Assembly (NCBI GenBank): GCA_046717125.1
Contig: JBKJVQ010000218.1
Coordinates: forward strand, 1 to 21,234
Direction of reading: 5' to 3'
Length of the DNA stretch: 21,234 nucleotides
Source of the DNA: JBKJVQ01 sp046717125
GTDB lineage: Bacteria > Pseudomonadota > Alphaproteobacteria > Rhizobiales > Methyloligellaceae
The position numbers and the translations under genes are program-made. The notes under the pieces are model-generated. The model was not told the origin of the DNA, searched no databases, and saw only the letters and a program-made list of their open reading frames with translations. Positions 1-8,536 of the stretch are shown here, piece by piece (the first letter of the stretch is position 1; each line of letters starts with the position of its first letter).

Positions 1-1
1 C

Positions 2-940
2 GGTGCTGCCTTCGACCTGCGTGCCGCGGGGTATCGGGATCCGATCCTGATCGCCTCGACCGACGGCGTCGGCACCAAGGTCAAGATCGCGATCGAGGCG
101 GCGCGGCCGGACACGCTGGGCATCGACCTGGTCGCCATGTGCGTCAACGACCTGGTGGTCCAGGGTGCAGAACCCCTGTTCTTCCTCGACTATTACGCGA
201 CCGGCAAGCTCGAGGTCGACGTCGCCCGCCGCATCGTTGCCGGCATCGCCGAGGGCTGCCGCCTCGCCGGCTGCGCCTTGATCGGCGGCGAGACCGCCGA
301 GATGCCCGGCCTCTACCCGCCCGGCGACTACGATCTGGCGGGATTTGCCGTCGGCGCCGCCGAACGCGGGAAGCTGCTGCCCCGGGAAGATATCGCACCG
401 GGAGACGTGCTCATCGGTCTCGTCTCGTCGGGCGTGCATTCGAACGGCTATTCGCTGGTGAGGCGCGTCATCGCCGATCAGGGACTTGAGTGGAGCTTTC
501 CCTTCCCGCCCGAAGGCTCGCGGTCGATCGGCGAAGTGCTGCTTGCCCCAACCAGCATCTATGTCCGCCCGCTGCTTGACGCCATCCGTAAAACCGGCGC
601 GGTCAAGGCGCTGGCGCATATCACCGGCGGCGGCATCACAGAGAATCTGCCGCGCATTCTCCCGGGTGGCGTCGCGGCGGCAATCGACTTGAGCGCATGG
701 AGCGCGCCGCCTGTGTTCCGCTGGCTGGCTGAGAGCGGCGATATTCCGCGCGATGAAATGCTCCGAACATTTAACTGCGGCATCGGCATGATCGTCGTCG
801 TCGCGCCATCCAACGCCGCGCAGGTCATAGAGTTGCTCGCGGCCTCCGGCGAACAGCCGAGGGAGATCGGCCGGCTTATATCCGCAGGAGAGACGGAGCC
901 CTCCGTGCGGTATGTCGGCGATCCGGACTTTATGCCGTGA
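2..940 (+). CDS. purM: Phosphoribosylformylglycinamidine cyclo-ligase (AIR synthetase), 5' partial
   Basis: PurM closes formylglycinamidine ribonucleotide to aminoimidazole ribonucleotide with ATP, the fifth step of purine synthesis, in the cytoplasm. The open frame enters from the left edge, so the N-terminus (roughly 30-45 residues by family length) is outside the window and 312 residues are visible. The family motif S-T-D-G-V-G-T-K lies at visible residues 19-26 and G-G-E-T-A-E-M-P-G-L-Y at about 95-105. The internal ATG at 137 is not the start, because recognisable PurM sequence continues upstream of it in frame. The stop overlaps the purN start as GTGA, the usual purMN arrangement, so the two are probably one transcript with coupled translation. 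Confidence 0.96.
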   Translation, partial: GAAFDLRAAGYRDPILIASTDGVGTKVKIAIEAARPDTLGIDLVAMCVNDLVVQGAEPLFFLDYYATGKLEVDVARRIVAGIAEGCRLAGCALIGGETAEMPGLYPPGDYDLAGFAVGAAERGKLLPREDIAPGDVLIGLVSSGVHSNGYSLVRRVIADQGLEWSFPFPPEGSRSIGEVLLAPTSIYVRPLLDAIRKTGAVKALAHITGGGITENLPRILPGGVAAAIDLSAWSAPPVFRWLAESGDIPRDEMLRTFNCGIGMIVVVAPSNAAQVIELLAASGEQPREIGRLISAGETEPSVRYVGDPDFMP

Positions 941-1617
941 CCGCGAAAGCGCGTATCGGCATCCTGATTTCGGGACGGGGCTCGAACATGCAGGCGCTGA
1001 TCGACGCCTGCCGGCAGCCGGATTATCCTGCCGAAATCGTCTGTGTGCTGTCCAACCGGCCGGAAGCGCCCGGTGTCGAACTCGCACGCAACTCGGACAT
1101 TCCCGCCCGCGTGGTGGATCACACGCGGCATCCGAACCGGGATGCATTTGAGGTCGAACTGGATGCGGCCTTGCGTGAATTCGGCGTCGATCTCGTCTGC
1201 AGTGCCGGCTTTATGCGCCTGTTGACGACACGCTTCGTCGACGCATGGCGCGACCGGCAATTGAACATTCACCCGTCATTGCTGCCAGCGTTCCGCGGCC
1301 TCGACACGCATCGCCGTGCGCTCGAAGCGGGCGTTCGGATCGCAGGTTGCACGGTGCATTTCGTCAGGCATGAAATGGACGAAGGGCCGATCGTGGCGCA
1401 GGCTGCGGTGCCCGTCGCCCCGGACGATACCGAGGAGACTTTGGCTGCCCGTGTGCTGGCGGCCGAACATGTTCTCTACCCGCACGCTTTAATGCTTGTG
1501 GCCTCGGGCCGCGCCCATGTCGTCGGCGAACGCGTGATGATCGACGGACGGTTCCAGTTGCCCGAAAACCTCATACAACCCGCGATCGAGAAGCGGCGGA
1601 TCGTCCCGGTGACTTGA
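937..1617 (+). CDS. purN: Phosphoribosylglycinamide formyltransferase
   Basis: PurN transfers a formyl group from 10-formyltetrahydrofolate to glycinamide ribonucleotide, the third step of purine synthesis. The 226-residue protein begins I-L-I-S-G-R-G-S-N, the phosphate-binding loop of the family. It carries the catalytic Asn110 and His112 in N-I-H-P-S-L-L-P-A-F and Asp148 in H-E-M-D-E-G-P, so the active site is complete. The start is GTG at 937, overlapping the purM stop by four bases (GTGA). No better in-frame start lies near, and the family N-terminus fits here. The C-terminal extension of about 15 residues past the core is ordinary. No clear intrinsic terminator follows. Confidence 0.96.
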   Translation: MTAKARIGILISGRGSNMQALIDACRQPDYPAEIVCVLSNRPEAPGVELARNSDIPARVVDHTRHPNRDAFEVELDAALREFGVDLVCSAGFMRLLTTRFVDAWRDRQLNIHPSLLPAFRGLDTHRRALEAGVRIAGCTVHFVRHEMDEGPIVAQAAVPVAPDDTEETLAARVLAAEHVLYPHALMLVASGRAHVVGERVMIDGRFQLPENLIQPAIEKRRIVPVT

Positions 1618-1665
1618 ATCGCGATGAGAAGACAGTCACGTTGCGCGTTGGCAGCACTGGTTTTT

Positions 1666-1682
1666 GAACGGTCGATCCGTTC
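1666..1682. other. Short perfect inverted repeat upstream of the P450 gene
   Basis: GAACGG, a five-base loop TCGAT, then CCGTTC form a perfect 6-bp inverted repeat about 200 bases before the P450 start. A run of five T precedes rather than follows it on the plus strand, so it is not a plus-strand intrinsic terminator. A second, weaker palindrome (GGTG-ATAA-CACC) lies at 1748-1759. The rest of the 265-base gap (1618-1882) shows no gene and no convincing sigma-70 promoter. Either palindrome could be an operator or a chance occurrence. Confidence 0.25.
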
Positions 1683-1870
1683 GCGTGTTGTCTCTCCGCA
1701 ACAGGGTAACGCTACGGTCGCCCTGATATGGACATGAATCGCTGGCCGGTGATAACACCAAAAAGGCCTTGGCCGACGCAGTTATGGCGTCAACGAGGGG
1801 CGTTTTCGCTGCAGCGGCTGACCTCTCCGTCCGGACGCTGACCCGAAATCCCGCGAGCCAGACGCAAGTT

Positions 1871-1876
1871 GAAGGA
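1871..1876 (+). promoter_or_regulatory. Shine-Dalgarno that decides the P450 start
   Basis: GAAGGA sits six bases before the ATG at 1883. The reading frame stays open upstream to a TTG at 1769 and an ATG at 1784, but neither has a comparable ribosome-binding site. The extra 38 residues are Ala/Arg/Thr-rich with no family resemblance. This favours 1883 as the true start. Confidence 0.7.
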
Positions 1877-1882
1877 ATTGGC

Positions 1883-3238
1883 ATGACTGTCGCTCAGCAA
1901 AGCCCTCACGCCCTTGGCGAGGAGCAGAGCATTTGGTTCAAGCTGACGCCCTTGCTCTATTCTGACAACCCAATGCAGGTTCTCATGCAGATGAGCCAAA
2001 AATACGGCGGTGTCATACCCGTAAATCTCAAGACACAGAAGATATTTCTCTTGAGTGACGTCGATCATTTCAAGCGCGTGCTGGTCGACAACGCGGACAA
2101 TTACATCAAGTATTTCGATGGCCTGACGCCGATCTTTGGCAAGAGCATGATCACCGTCGACGGAGCTCTCTGGCAGAAAATCCGCGTGCCGCAACAAGCC
2201 TCCTTTCACCCGGGCATGTTCGAAGTCTATTTCCCCTACCTGATGGACGCGATCCACGCCAAGGAAGCGCGCTGGGGAGACCTCGCCCTGAGCGGCGAAG
2301 TCGTCGAGATGGTCGAGGAAACGTGGACTCTCGCTGCCGACATGGTCTGCAAGGCGCTGTTCGATCGTGAGATGCCGTTCAACCCCAACTTCGTGTTTAG
2401 CCAGGTCAAGGCGTACACGGATGTCATGAACCACAAATCGATCCGCCTGAAGAAGGTCTCGGGCGAACTCGTCGAAATCACGCAGGAAGACGCCGCGAAA
2501 GCGATGGAAGTCTGGGCCGGAATTCCAGAAGCTGTGCTTGGCGCGAACATCGTCGAGAACCGGCAGAACACGCTTCTCGCTTCACTGGAGCGCGCCGAAG
2601 CCGATCCCGATTTTCCGGAGTTCGACCGCCAGCAGGTGATCGACGAAATGAAGCAATATCTGTGGGCGGGCACGGAGACGACCGCGCTCACCCTGGCCTG
2701 GTCGCTCTATCTCCTGTCGCTGCATCCCGAAGCCATGAAGCGCGTGCGCGACGAAGCCTTCGCCGTGTGCGGGGACGCCGATCCGACGTGGAACCAGGTT
2801 CAGCAACTATCATACACGCGCATGGTCATCCAGGAGACGATGCGGCTGTTCCCGCCGATCTGGGCCCTCATCCGCATCGCTGATGGCGACGACGAGATCG
2901 CCGGCCACCAGATCAGGAAGGGCGACAAGATGGTGATGTGCACCTATGTGGCGCATCACAATCCGGCCTATTGGATCGACCCGGAAACGTTCGATCCCGA
3001 ACGGTTCTCGACCGAACGCATGAAGAAGCGCGTCAAGTACAGCTACCTGCCGTTTTCCGCGGGCAAGCGCGCCTGTATTGGCGGGGCTTTGTCGCAGATC
3101 GAAAACACGCTGGCACTTGTTCAGTTGCTCCGCCGCTTCACGCCAGAGTATGTCGGACCCGTGCCGGCAAAGATCCACGCGACCGTCACGCTCTGCCCCA
3201 AGGGCGGATTGCCGTTCCGCATTCACGCTCGCAACTGA
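1883..3238 (+). CDS. Cytochrome P450, substrate unknown
   Basis: This is a 451-residue haem monooxygenase with all the family hallmarks. The I-helix oxygen-activation motif A-G-T-E-T-T is at 262-267, the K-helix E-T-M-R (ExxR) at 318-321, the P-E-R-F motif at 372-375, and the haem loop F-S-A-G-K-R-A-C-I-G at 391-400 with Cys398 as thiolate ligand. No N-terminal membrane anchor is visible, so it is probably soluble. The C-terminal L-C-P-K-G-G-L-P-F-R-I resembles the ending of the broad CYP4/CYP102-like group, which includes fatty-acid hydroxylases, but the substrate cannot be read from sequence. No ferredoxin or ferredoxin reductase lies beside it, so redox partners must come from elsewhere. 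It stands alone between purN and a TerC gene and is probably accessory. Confidence 0.95.
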   Translation: MTVAQQSPHALGEEQSIWFKLTPLLYSDNPMQVLMQMSQKYGGVIPVNLKTQKIFLLSDVDHFKRVLVDNADNYIKYFDGLTPIFGKSMITVDGALWQKIRVPQQASFHPGMFEVYFPYLMDAIHAKEARWGDLALSGEVVEMVEETWTLAADMVCKALFDREMPFNPNFVFSQVKAYTDVMNHKSIRLKKVSGELVEITQEDAAKAMEVWAGIPEAVLGANIVENRQNTLLASLERAEADPDFPEFDRQQVIDEMKQYLWAGTETTALTLAWSLYLLSLHPEAMKRVRDEAFAVCGDADPTWNQVQQLSYTRMVIQETMRLFPPIWALIRIADGDDEIAGHQIRKGDKMVMCTYVAHHNPAYWIDPETFDPERFSTERMKKRVKYSYLPFSAGKRACIGGALSQIENTLALVQLLRRFTPEYVGPVPAKIHATVTLCPKGGLPFRIHARN

Positions 3239-3403
3239 GACCCAGTTCGTTCTACGTTCCCGCCTTGCCTGCGACCGGGCCAGCCCTGTTGACGCCATCA
3301 TGTCAGATCACCATTTCCTGAACGCCGGCTGCGTGTTTTGCCGGTACGTCCCGGCGTGCGGCCGGACAACCCGACCGCAGCGAATTTCAGGGGCCAGTAC
3401 TTC

Positions 3404-4453
3404 ATGGACATGACCGTCTCAGCCGCCGAGGCCGTCGCTCAGGCGGCGGGCTCCCCCGCGCCGAGCGTCGTGTGGTTTGTGTTCGCCGCGATTGTTGTGG
3501 GCATCATTTGCTTCGATCTGTTCTGGATGCGCGATGCGCAGCCGAAGGTCAAAACCGCGCTCACGCTGACCTTCATCTATTTCGCAATCGCCTGCGGGTT
3601 CGGACTGTGGATGACGTACGAGTACGGCGTCGATACGGGCGCGTTGTTCGCAACGACTTACCTGCTCGAAGTCAGCCTGTCCGTCGATAATCTGCTCGTC
3701 ATCGCGCTGATCTTTTCGCATTTCTCGATCCCCGAGAGCCTGCGCCGCAGGGTGCTGTTCTGGGGTGTCGTCGGGGCGATCGTCATGCGCGGCATCATGA
3801 TCGGATTGGGTGCCGCGGCCATTCAGCGTTTCGAATGGCTGCTGATCGTTTTCGCGGTTCTGCTACTCGCGACCGGCGTCAAAATCCTGTTGTCAAAAGA
3901 CGAAGAGCCGGAGGTTCCGAGCGGCAAATTTTTGCGGATCGCAACGAAATTCTTTCGGATCGATCCGGAACTCTCGGGCGAGAAATTCTTCGTCAAGCGC
4001 TCCTATCCGATTGGGAGCACCGCGAGGCTATACGCGACCCGCCTGTTCCTGGCGCTGATGATGATCGAGCTGGCGGATCTCATTTTTGCCATCGACTCCA
4101 TTCCAGCAGCGCTGGCGATCTCCACAGATCCGCTGATTGTCTACACCAGCAACATCTTCGCCGTCGTGGGCTTGCGCGCCATGTATTTCGCGGTGGCGGG
4201 CGGCCTCCAGTCCCTCGTCTATCTGCGCCCCGCGCTTGGCCTGCTGCTCATCTTCATCGGCGGCAAGATCGGCTATGAGCAACTGATCGGGCATGTGCCG
4301 TCGCTGCTGGCGCTCGGCGTCACGGTCTCGCTGATCGGCGGCGGCATCCTCTTGTCGCAGGTGAAGGCGCGACGCGACGCCGCGCGCGACGACTCCGAGC
4401 CGAAGCAGCTCGAAGCGCCGGATCGCATCGAAGCGCGGGACGCGCGCTCATAG
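3404..4453 (+). CDS. TerC family integral membrane protein (Alx/TerC-like)
   Basis: This 349-residue polytopic protein has about nine predicted hydrophobic segments (roughly 22-41, 51-70, 82-103, 118-137, 143-163, 212-232, 248-267, 276-291, 299-317). It carries the TerC signatures E-V-S-L-S-V-D-N (89-96) and F-A-I-D-S-I-P-A (228-235), whose acidic residues sit in membrane helices. The family is linked to tellurite resistance and to metal handling, notably manganese export coupled to secreted metalloproteins; the substrate here is unproven. ATG 3404 is preferred because AGGGG lies ten bases upstream and the family N-terminus fits. The frame is open to 3338 but that stretch looks non-coding. 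The tail (320-349) is highly charged and cytoplasmic by inference. The gene converges on ndk with one base between stops. Confidence 0.93.
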   Translation: MDMTVSAAEAVAQAAGSPAPSVVWFVFAAIVVGIICFDLFWMRDAQPKVKTALTLTFIYFAIACGFGLWMTYEYGVDTGALFATTYLLEVSLSVDNLLVIALIFSHFSIPESLRRRVLFWGVVGAIVMRGIMIGLGAAAIQRFEWLLIVFAVLLLATGVKILLSKDEEPEVPSGKFLRIATKFFRIDPELSGEKFFVKRSYPIGSTARLYATRLFLALMMIELADLIFAIDSIPAALAISTDPLIVYTSNIFAVVGLRAMYFAVAGGLQSLVYLRPALGLLLIFIGGKIGYEQLIGHVPSLLALGVTVSLIGGGILLSQVKARRDAARDDSEPKQLEAPDRIEARDARS

Positions 4454-4454
4454 T

Positions 4455-4877
4455 TTAGCCGACGACTTCATCCTTGCCGAAGCACATGGCGATTTCGGCG
4501 GCCGCGTTCTCGGCGCTGTCCGAACCGTGCACCGAGTTCCGTTCGATCCCTTCACCGAACTCCTTACGGATAGTTCCCGCGTCCGCCTTGGCCGGATCGG
4601 TCGCGCCCATCACCTGCCGGTTCTTCGCGACAGCGCCCTCGCCTTCGAGCACCTGCACAACGATCGGGCCGGAAATCATGAACGCGACGAGATCGTTGTA
4701 GAACGGCCGCTCCTTGTGCACGGCGTAAAATTTCTCGGCCTCAGCCCTCGACCATTTCGCGCGCTTCTGGGCGATGACCCTGAGGCCCGCATCTTCGAAT
4801 TTCTTTACGATCGCGCCCGTGATGTTGCGTGCCGTGGCGTCTGGCTTGATGATCGACAGCGTGCGCTCGATGGCCAT
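4455..4877 (-). CDS. ndk: Nucleoside diphosphate kinase
   Basis: Ndk moves the gamma-phosphate from ATP to other nucleoside diphosphates through a phosphohistidine, keeping NTP and dNTP pools balanced. The 140-residue length and the N-terminus M-A-I-E-R-T-L-S-I-I-K-P-D are typical. The active site is N-S-V-H-G-S-D with His117, and Arg/Thr residues of the phosphate site are in place. The frame stays open 23 codons further upstream, but that part is Arg-rich, unlike the family, and overlaps the promoter described here. The gene is divergent from the FabH-like gene and convergent with the TerC gene. Confidence 0.97.
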   Translation of the reverse strand: MAIERTLSIIKPDATARNITGAIVKKFEDAGLRVIAQKRAKWSRAEAEKFYAVHKERPFYNDLVAFMISGPIVVQVLEGEGAVAKNRQVMGATDPAKADAGTIRKEFGEGIERNSVHGSDSAENAAAEIAMCFGKDEVVG

Positions 4878-4913
4878 ACGGATTCTGTTCCCTAACGGTT
4901 TCGCTCGGCGGCG

Positions 4914-4942
4914 CTTATAGCGGCGCATGAGAGGCCGAGCAA
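4914..4942 (-). promoter_or_regulatory. Candidate sigma-70 promoter for ndk
   Basis: Reading the minus strand, TTGCTC (4942-4937), a 17-base spacer and TATAAG (4919-4914) make a good housekeeping promoter. It would start transcription about 30 bases before the ndk ATG at 4877. It is identified by eye from consensus and spacing. Confidence 0.5.
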
Positions 4943-4954
4943 CCATAGCCCATG

Positions 4955-4983
4955 TTGCGCGGCAACTGTCGCGCGCCCATAGT
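4955..4983 (+). promoter_or_regulatory. Weak candidate promoter for the FabH-like gene
   Basis: TTGCGC (4955-4960), a 17-base spacer and CATAGT (4978-4983) lie 26 bases before the ATG at 5010. The -10 matches consensus at four of six positions and the -35 at three of six. A small perfect hairpin (GTTGC-GCG-GCAAC, 4954-4966) overlaps the -35. It is the best plus-strand candidate in this 132-base divergent gap, but weak. Confidence 0.22.
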
Positions 4984-5009
4984 TAGGCAGCGAAGTGTGA
5001 GCCGGCCAG

Positions 5010-6044
5010 ATGCGCATTGCCGCGGTCGCGCATGCCGTTCCCTCTGAAATCGTCGACAATGACGAGGTCATCCGGCGCGTGCGCGCGGCCAATGCCGATC
5101 GCTTTACCTCAGACGATCTCGATGGTTTCGAAACGCGCATCCGGGCGCAGTGGCGCATCTCCGGGAGCATGGAACGTCATGTGGCCGAAGCTGGCGAGCC
5201 GGCACTGGGCTTTGCCGTGGCGGCCGCGAAACAGGCGCTCGACGAAGCCGGCGTTGCGCCCTGCGAGCTCGATCTGATCATCTATGGCGGGATTGGGCGC
5301 GGCTGGCTGGAGCCAGCGACTGCGCCCTGCATCCAGCACGCAATTTGCGCGACCAATGCCACCGCCTTCGACGTGCTCGACGCCTGCGCGGGCTGGGTCC
5401 GGGCGATGGAGGTGGCGAAGGCTCTATTGGCGAGCCGCGGCTGGCGACACGCGCTCGTGGTGAACTGCGAAATCGGCATGGTCGGAAGCGCGCGCCTCGA
5501 TCTGCCCTGCGCGGCCGAGGCAGAGTCGGGCTTCGCTGCGCTCACTGTGGGCGAAGCCGCGACGGCGACGGTCGTCACGCACGATCCAGACAGCGACTAT
5601 TACGCCGTGTTCCGGACCTTCGCCGAGCACTTCGACTTATGCATGATCCCGCTCGACAATATTGGGCGTTTTGCGTTGACGCCGCCATCGGTCGTCGGAG
5701 CTTCCGGCCAGTTCGTAGTCGACTCCAACCGGCTGATCGGTTTCGCGGTGCGCCGGATCGGCGATCTCTACCGTAGTGATCCGACGATCTCCGCAGGTGG
5801 ATACTCGATCGTACTTACCCATTCGGCGAGTTCGCGCGCGTCGGCACTGCTGATGCGCACCTGCGGCCTACCTGACAGCCTCGCATTCGATATTCACCCG
5901 CGTTTTGGAAATGTGTCTTCGGCTTCCATTCCGCTGGCGATCAGCCTCGCGCTTCGGGAGGGACGGCTGCTGCGAGGCGAAAGAGTGCTGGCTATCATCG
6001 GCAGCGCCGGCGTCACTATCGCGCTGGTAAGCTTCACGTTCTGA
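5010..6044 (+). CDS. FabH-like 3-oxoacyl-ACP synthase III family protein (thiolase-fold condensing enzyme)
   Basis: This 344-residue protein is of the KAS III type. The catalytic triad is complete: Cys126 in D-A-C-A-G-W, His271 in L-T-H-S-A-S-S (the place of P-H-Q-A-N) and Asn301 in F-G-N-V-S-S-A-S-I-P. Such enzymes load an acyl group on Cys and condense it with malonyl-ACP or another acyl donor. The segment that in FabH reads R-T-G-I-x-x-R and helps bind CoA is altered here (Q-W-R-I-S-G-S-M-E-R, 47-56). His271 lacks the flanking Pro and Gln of FabH. It is therefore probably not the housekeeping FabH but a specialised paralogue; starter and product are unknown. No acyl carrier protein, malonyltransferase or plsX/fabH-type neighbour is present. 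It lies alone between ndk and an ABC-F gene. Confidence 0.82.
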   Translation: MRIAAVAHAVPSEIVDNDEVIRRVRAANADRFTSDDLDGFETRIRAQWRISGSMERHVAEAGEPALGFAVAAAKQALDEAGVAPCELDLIIYGGIGRGWLEPATAPCIQHAICATNATAFDVLDACAGWVRAMEVAKALLASRGWRHALVVNCEIGMVGSARLDLPCAAEAESGFAALTVGEAATATVVTHDPDSDYYAVFRTFAEHFDLCMIPLDNIGRFALTPPSVVGASGQFVVDSNRLIGFAVRRIGDLYRSDPTISAGGYSIVLTHSASSRASALLMRTCGLPDSLAFDIHPRFGNVSSASIPLAISLALREGRLLRGERVLAIIGSAGVTIALVSFTF

Positions 6045-6144
6045 CGCCCGTGTGGTAGCGCCACTTGCTCTACACGGTCACCGTGGCGGCCTATTTTGCG
6101 CTGTTGGCCGTCCTCTCAGGCAGTTCGACATCTCTATCTGATCC

Positions 6145-8055
<1,911 letters not shown>

Positions 8056-8071
8056 TCGAAACCCTACTCGA

Positions 8072-8536
8072 TCAAGAGCCCTGCTTTTCCCATCGACCGC
8101 CGTTCCCTTGCCGCCAATAGCTGACCTCGTATCCGCCCTCGCGGGCGCGCTTCCATGCGGTGCGCGCCCCCGCGACGGCATCCGGATCGCGTCCGTCGAA
8201 CAGGTGGACGACGCGATCATAGACGCCGATCTTTTCGCACTCCGCGCCGTCGACGAGAAAGCGCACGGTGGAGCCATTCGGGTTGCGCTCGTCAGCCGTA
8301 AGGACGACCGGATGCTCCATATCGAGACCGTCCCCCGCCATCCCGTGCGGCAGGAAGCTGTCGTCCCGAAAGGTCCAGAGCAGCGTATCGAGCGCCGCGA
8401 CCCGTTCCGCGCTTCCTGCCTGCACGACCGCCCGCCAGCCGCGCTCCACGCAGCGTTCAACCAGCAGCGGCAGCACGTGATCGAGCGACTGCCGCTCGAG
8501 ATGATAAAACAACACCTCCGAAGATTTCTCAGGCAT
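8072..8536 (-). CDS. holC: DNA polymerase III chi subunit
   Basis: HolC links the clamp-loader complex to single-stranded-DNA-binding protein in the replisome. The 154-residue protein fits the family in length, in its N-terminal F-Y-H-L-E-R-Q-S-L-D-H-V-L-P-L-L and in its C-terminal Y-E-V-S-Y-W-R-Q ending in R-W-E-K. The ATG at 8536 overlaps the end of der by eight bases (ATGCCTGA), so translation is probably coupled to der. The frame is open further upstream, inside der, but only this start matches the family N-terminus. In many alphaproteobacteria holC follows pepA; here it follows der. Confidence 0.9.
   Translation of the reverse strand: MPEKSSEVLFYHLERQSLDHVLPLLVERCVERGWRAVVQAGSAERVAALDTLLWTFRDDSFLPHGMAGDGLDMEHPVVLTADERNPNGSTVRFLVDGAECEKIGVYDRVVHLFDGRDPDAVAGARTAWKRAREGGYEVSYWRQGNGGRWEKQGS

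Noticed and set aside
1769..1882. N-terminal extension of the P450 from TTG 1769 or ATG 1784
   Set aside because: No Shine-Dalgarno at either site, no membrane anchor or family match, while GAAGGA supports ATG 1883.
3239..3403. Manganese (yybP-ykoY) riboswitch upstream of the TerC gene
   Set aside because: The conserved GGGGAGTA-type core was not found. Only a short GC-rich hairpin near 3351-3365 is present, and no convincing promoter: TTGACG at 3289 lacks a good -10.
6052..6085. Tandem small hairpins after the FabH-like gene as a terminator
   Set aside because: Stems of four and five base pairs without a following T run; too weak to call.
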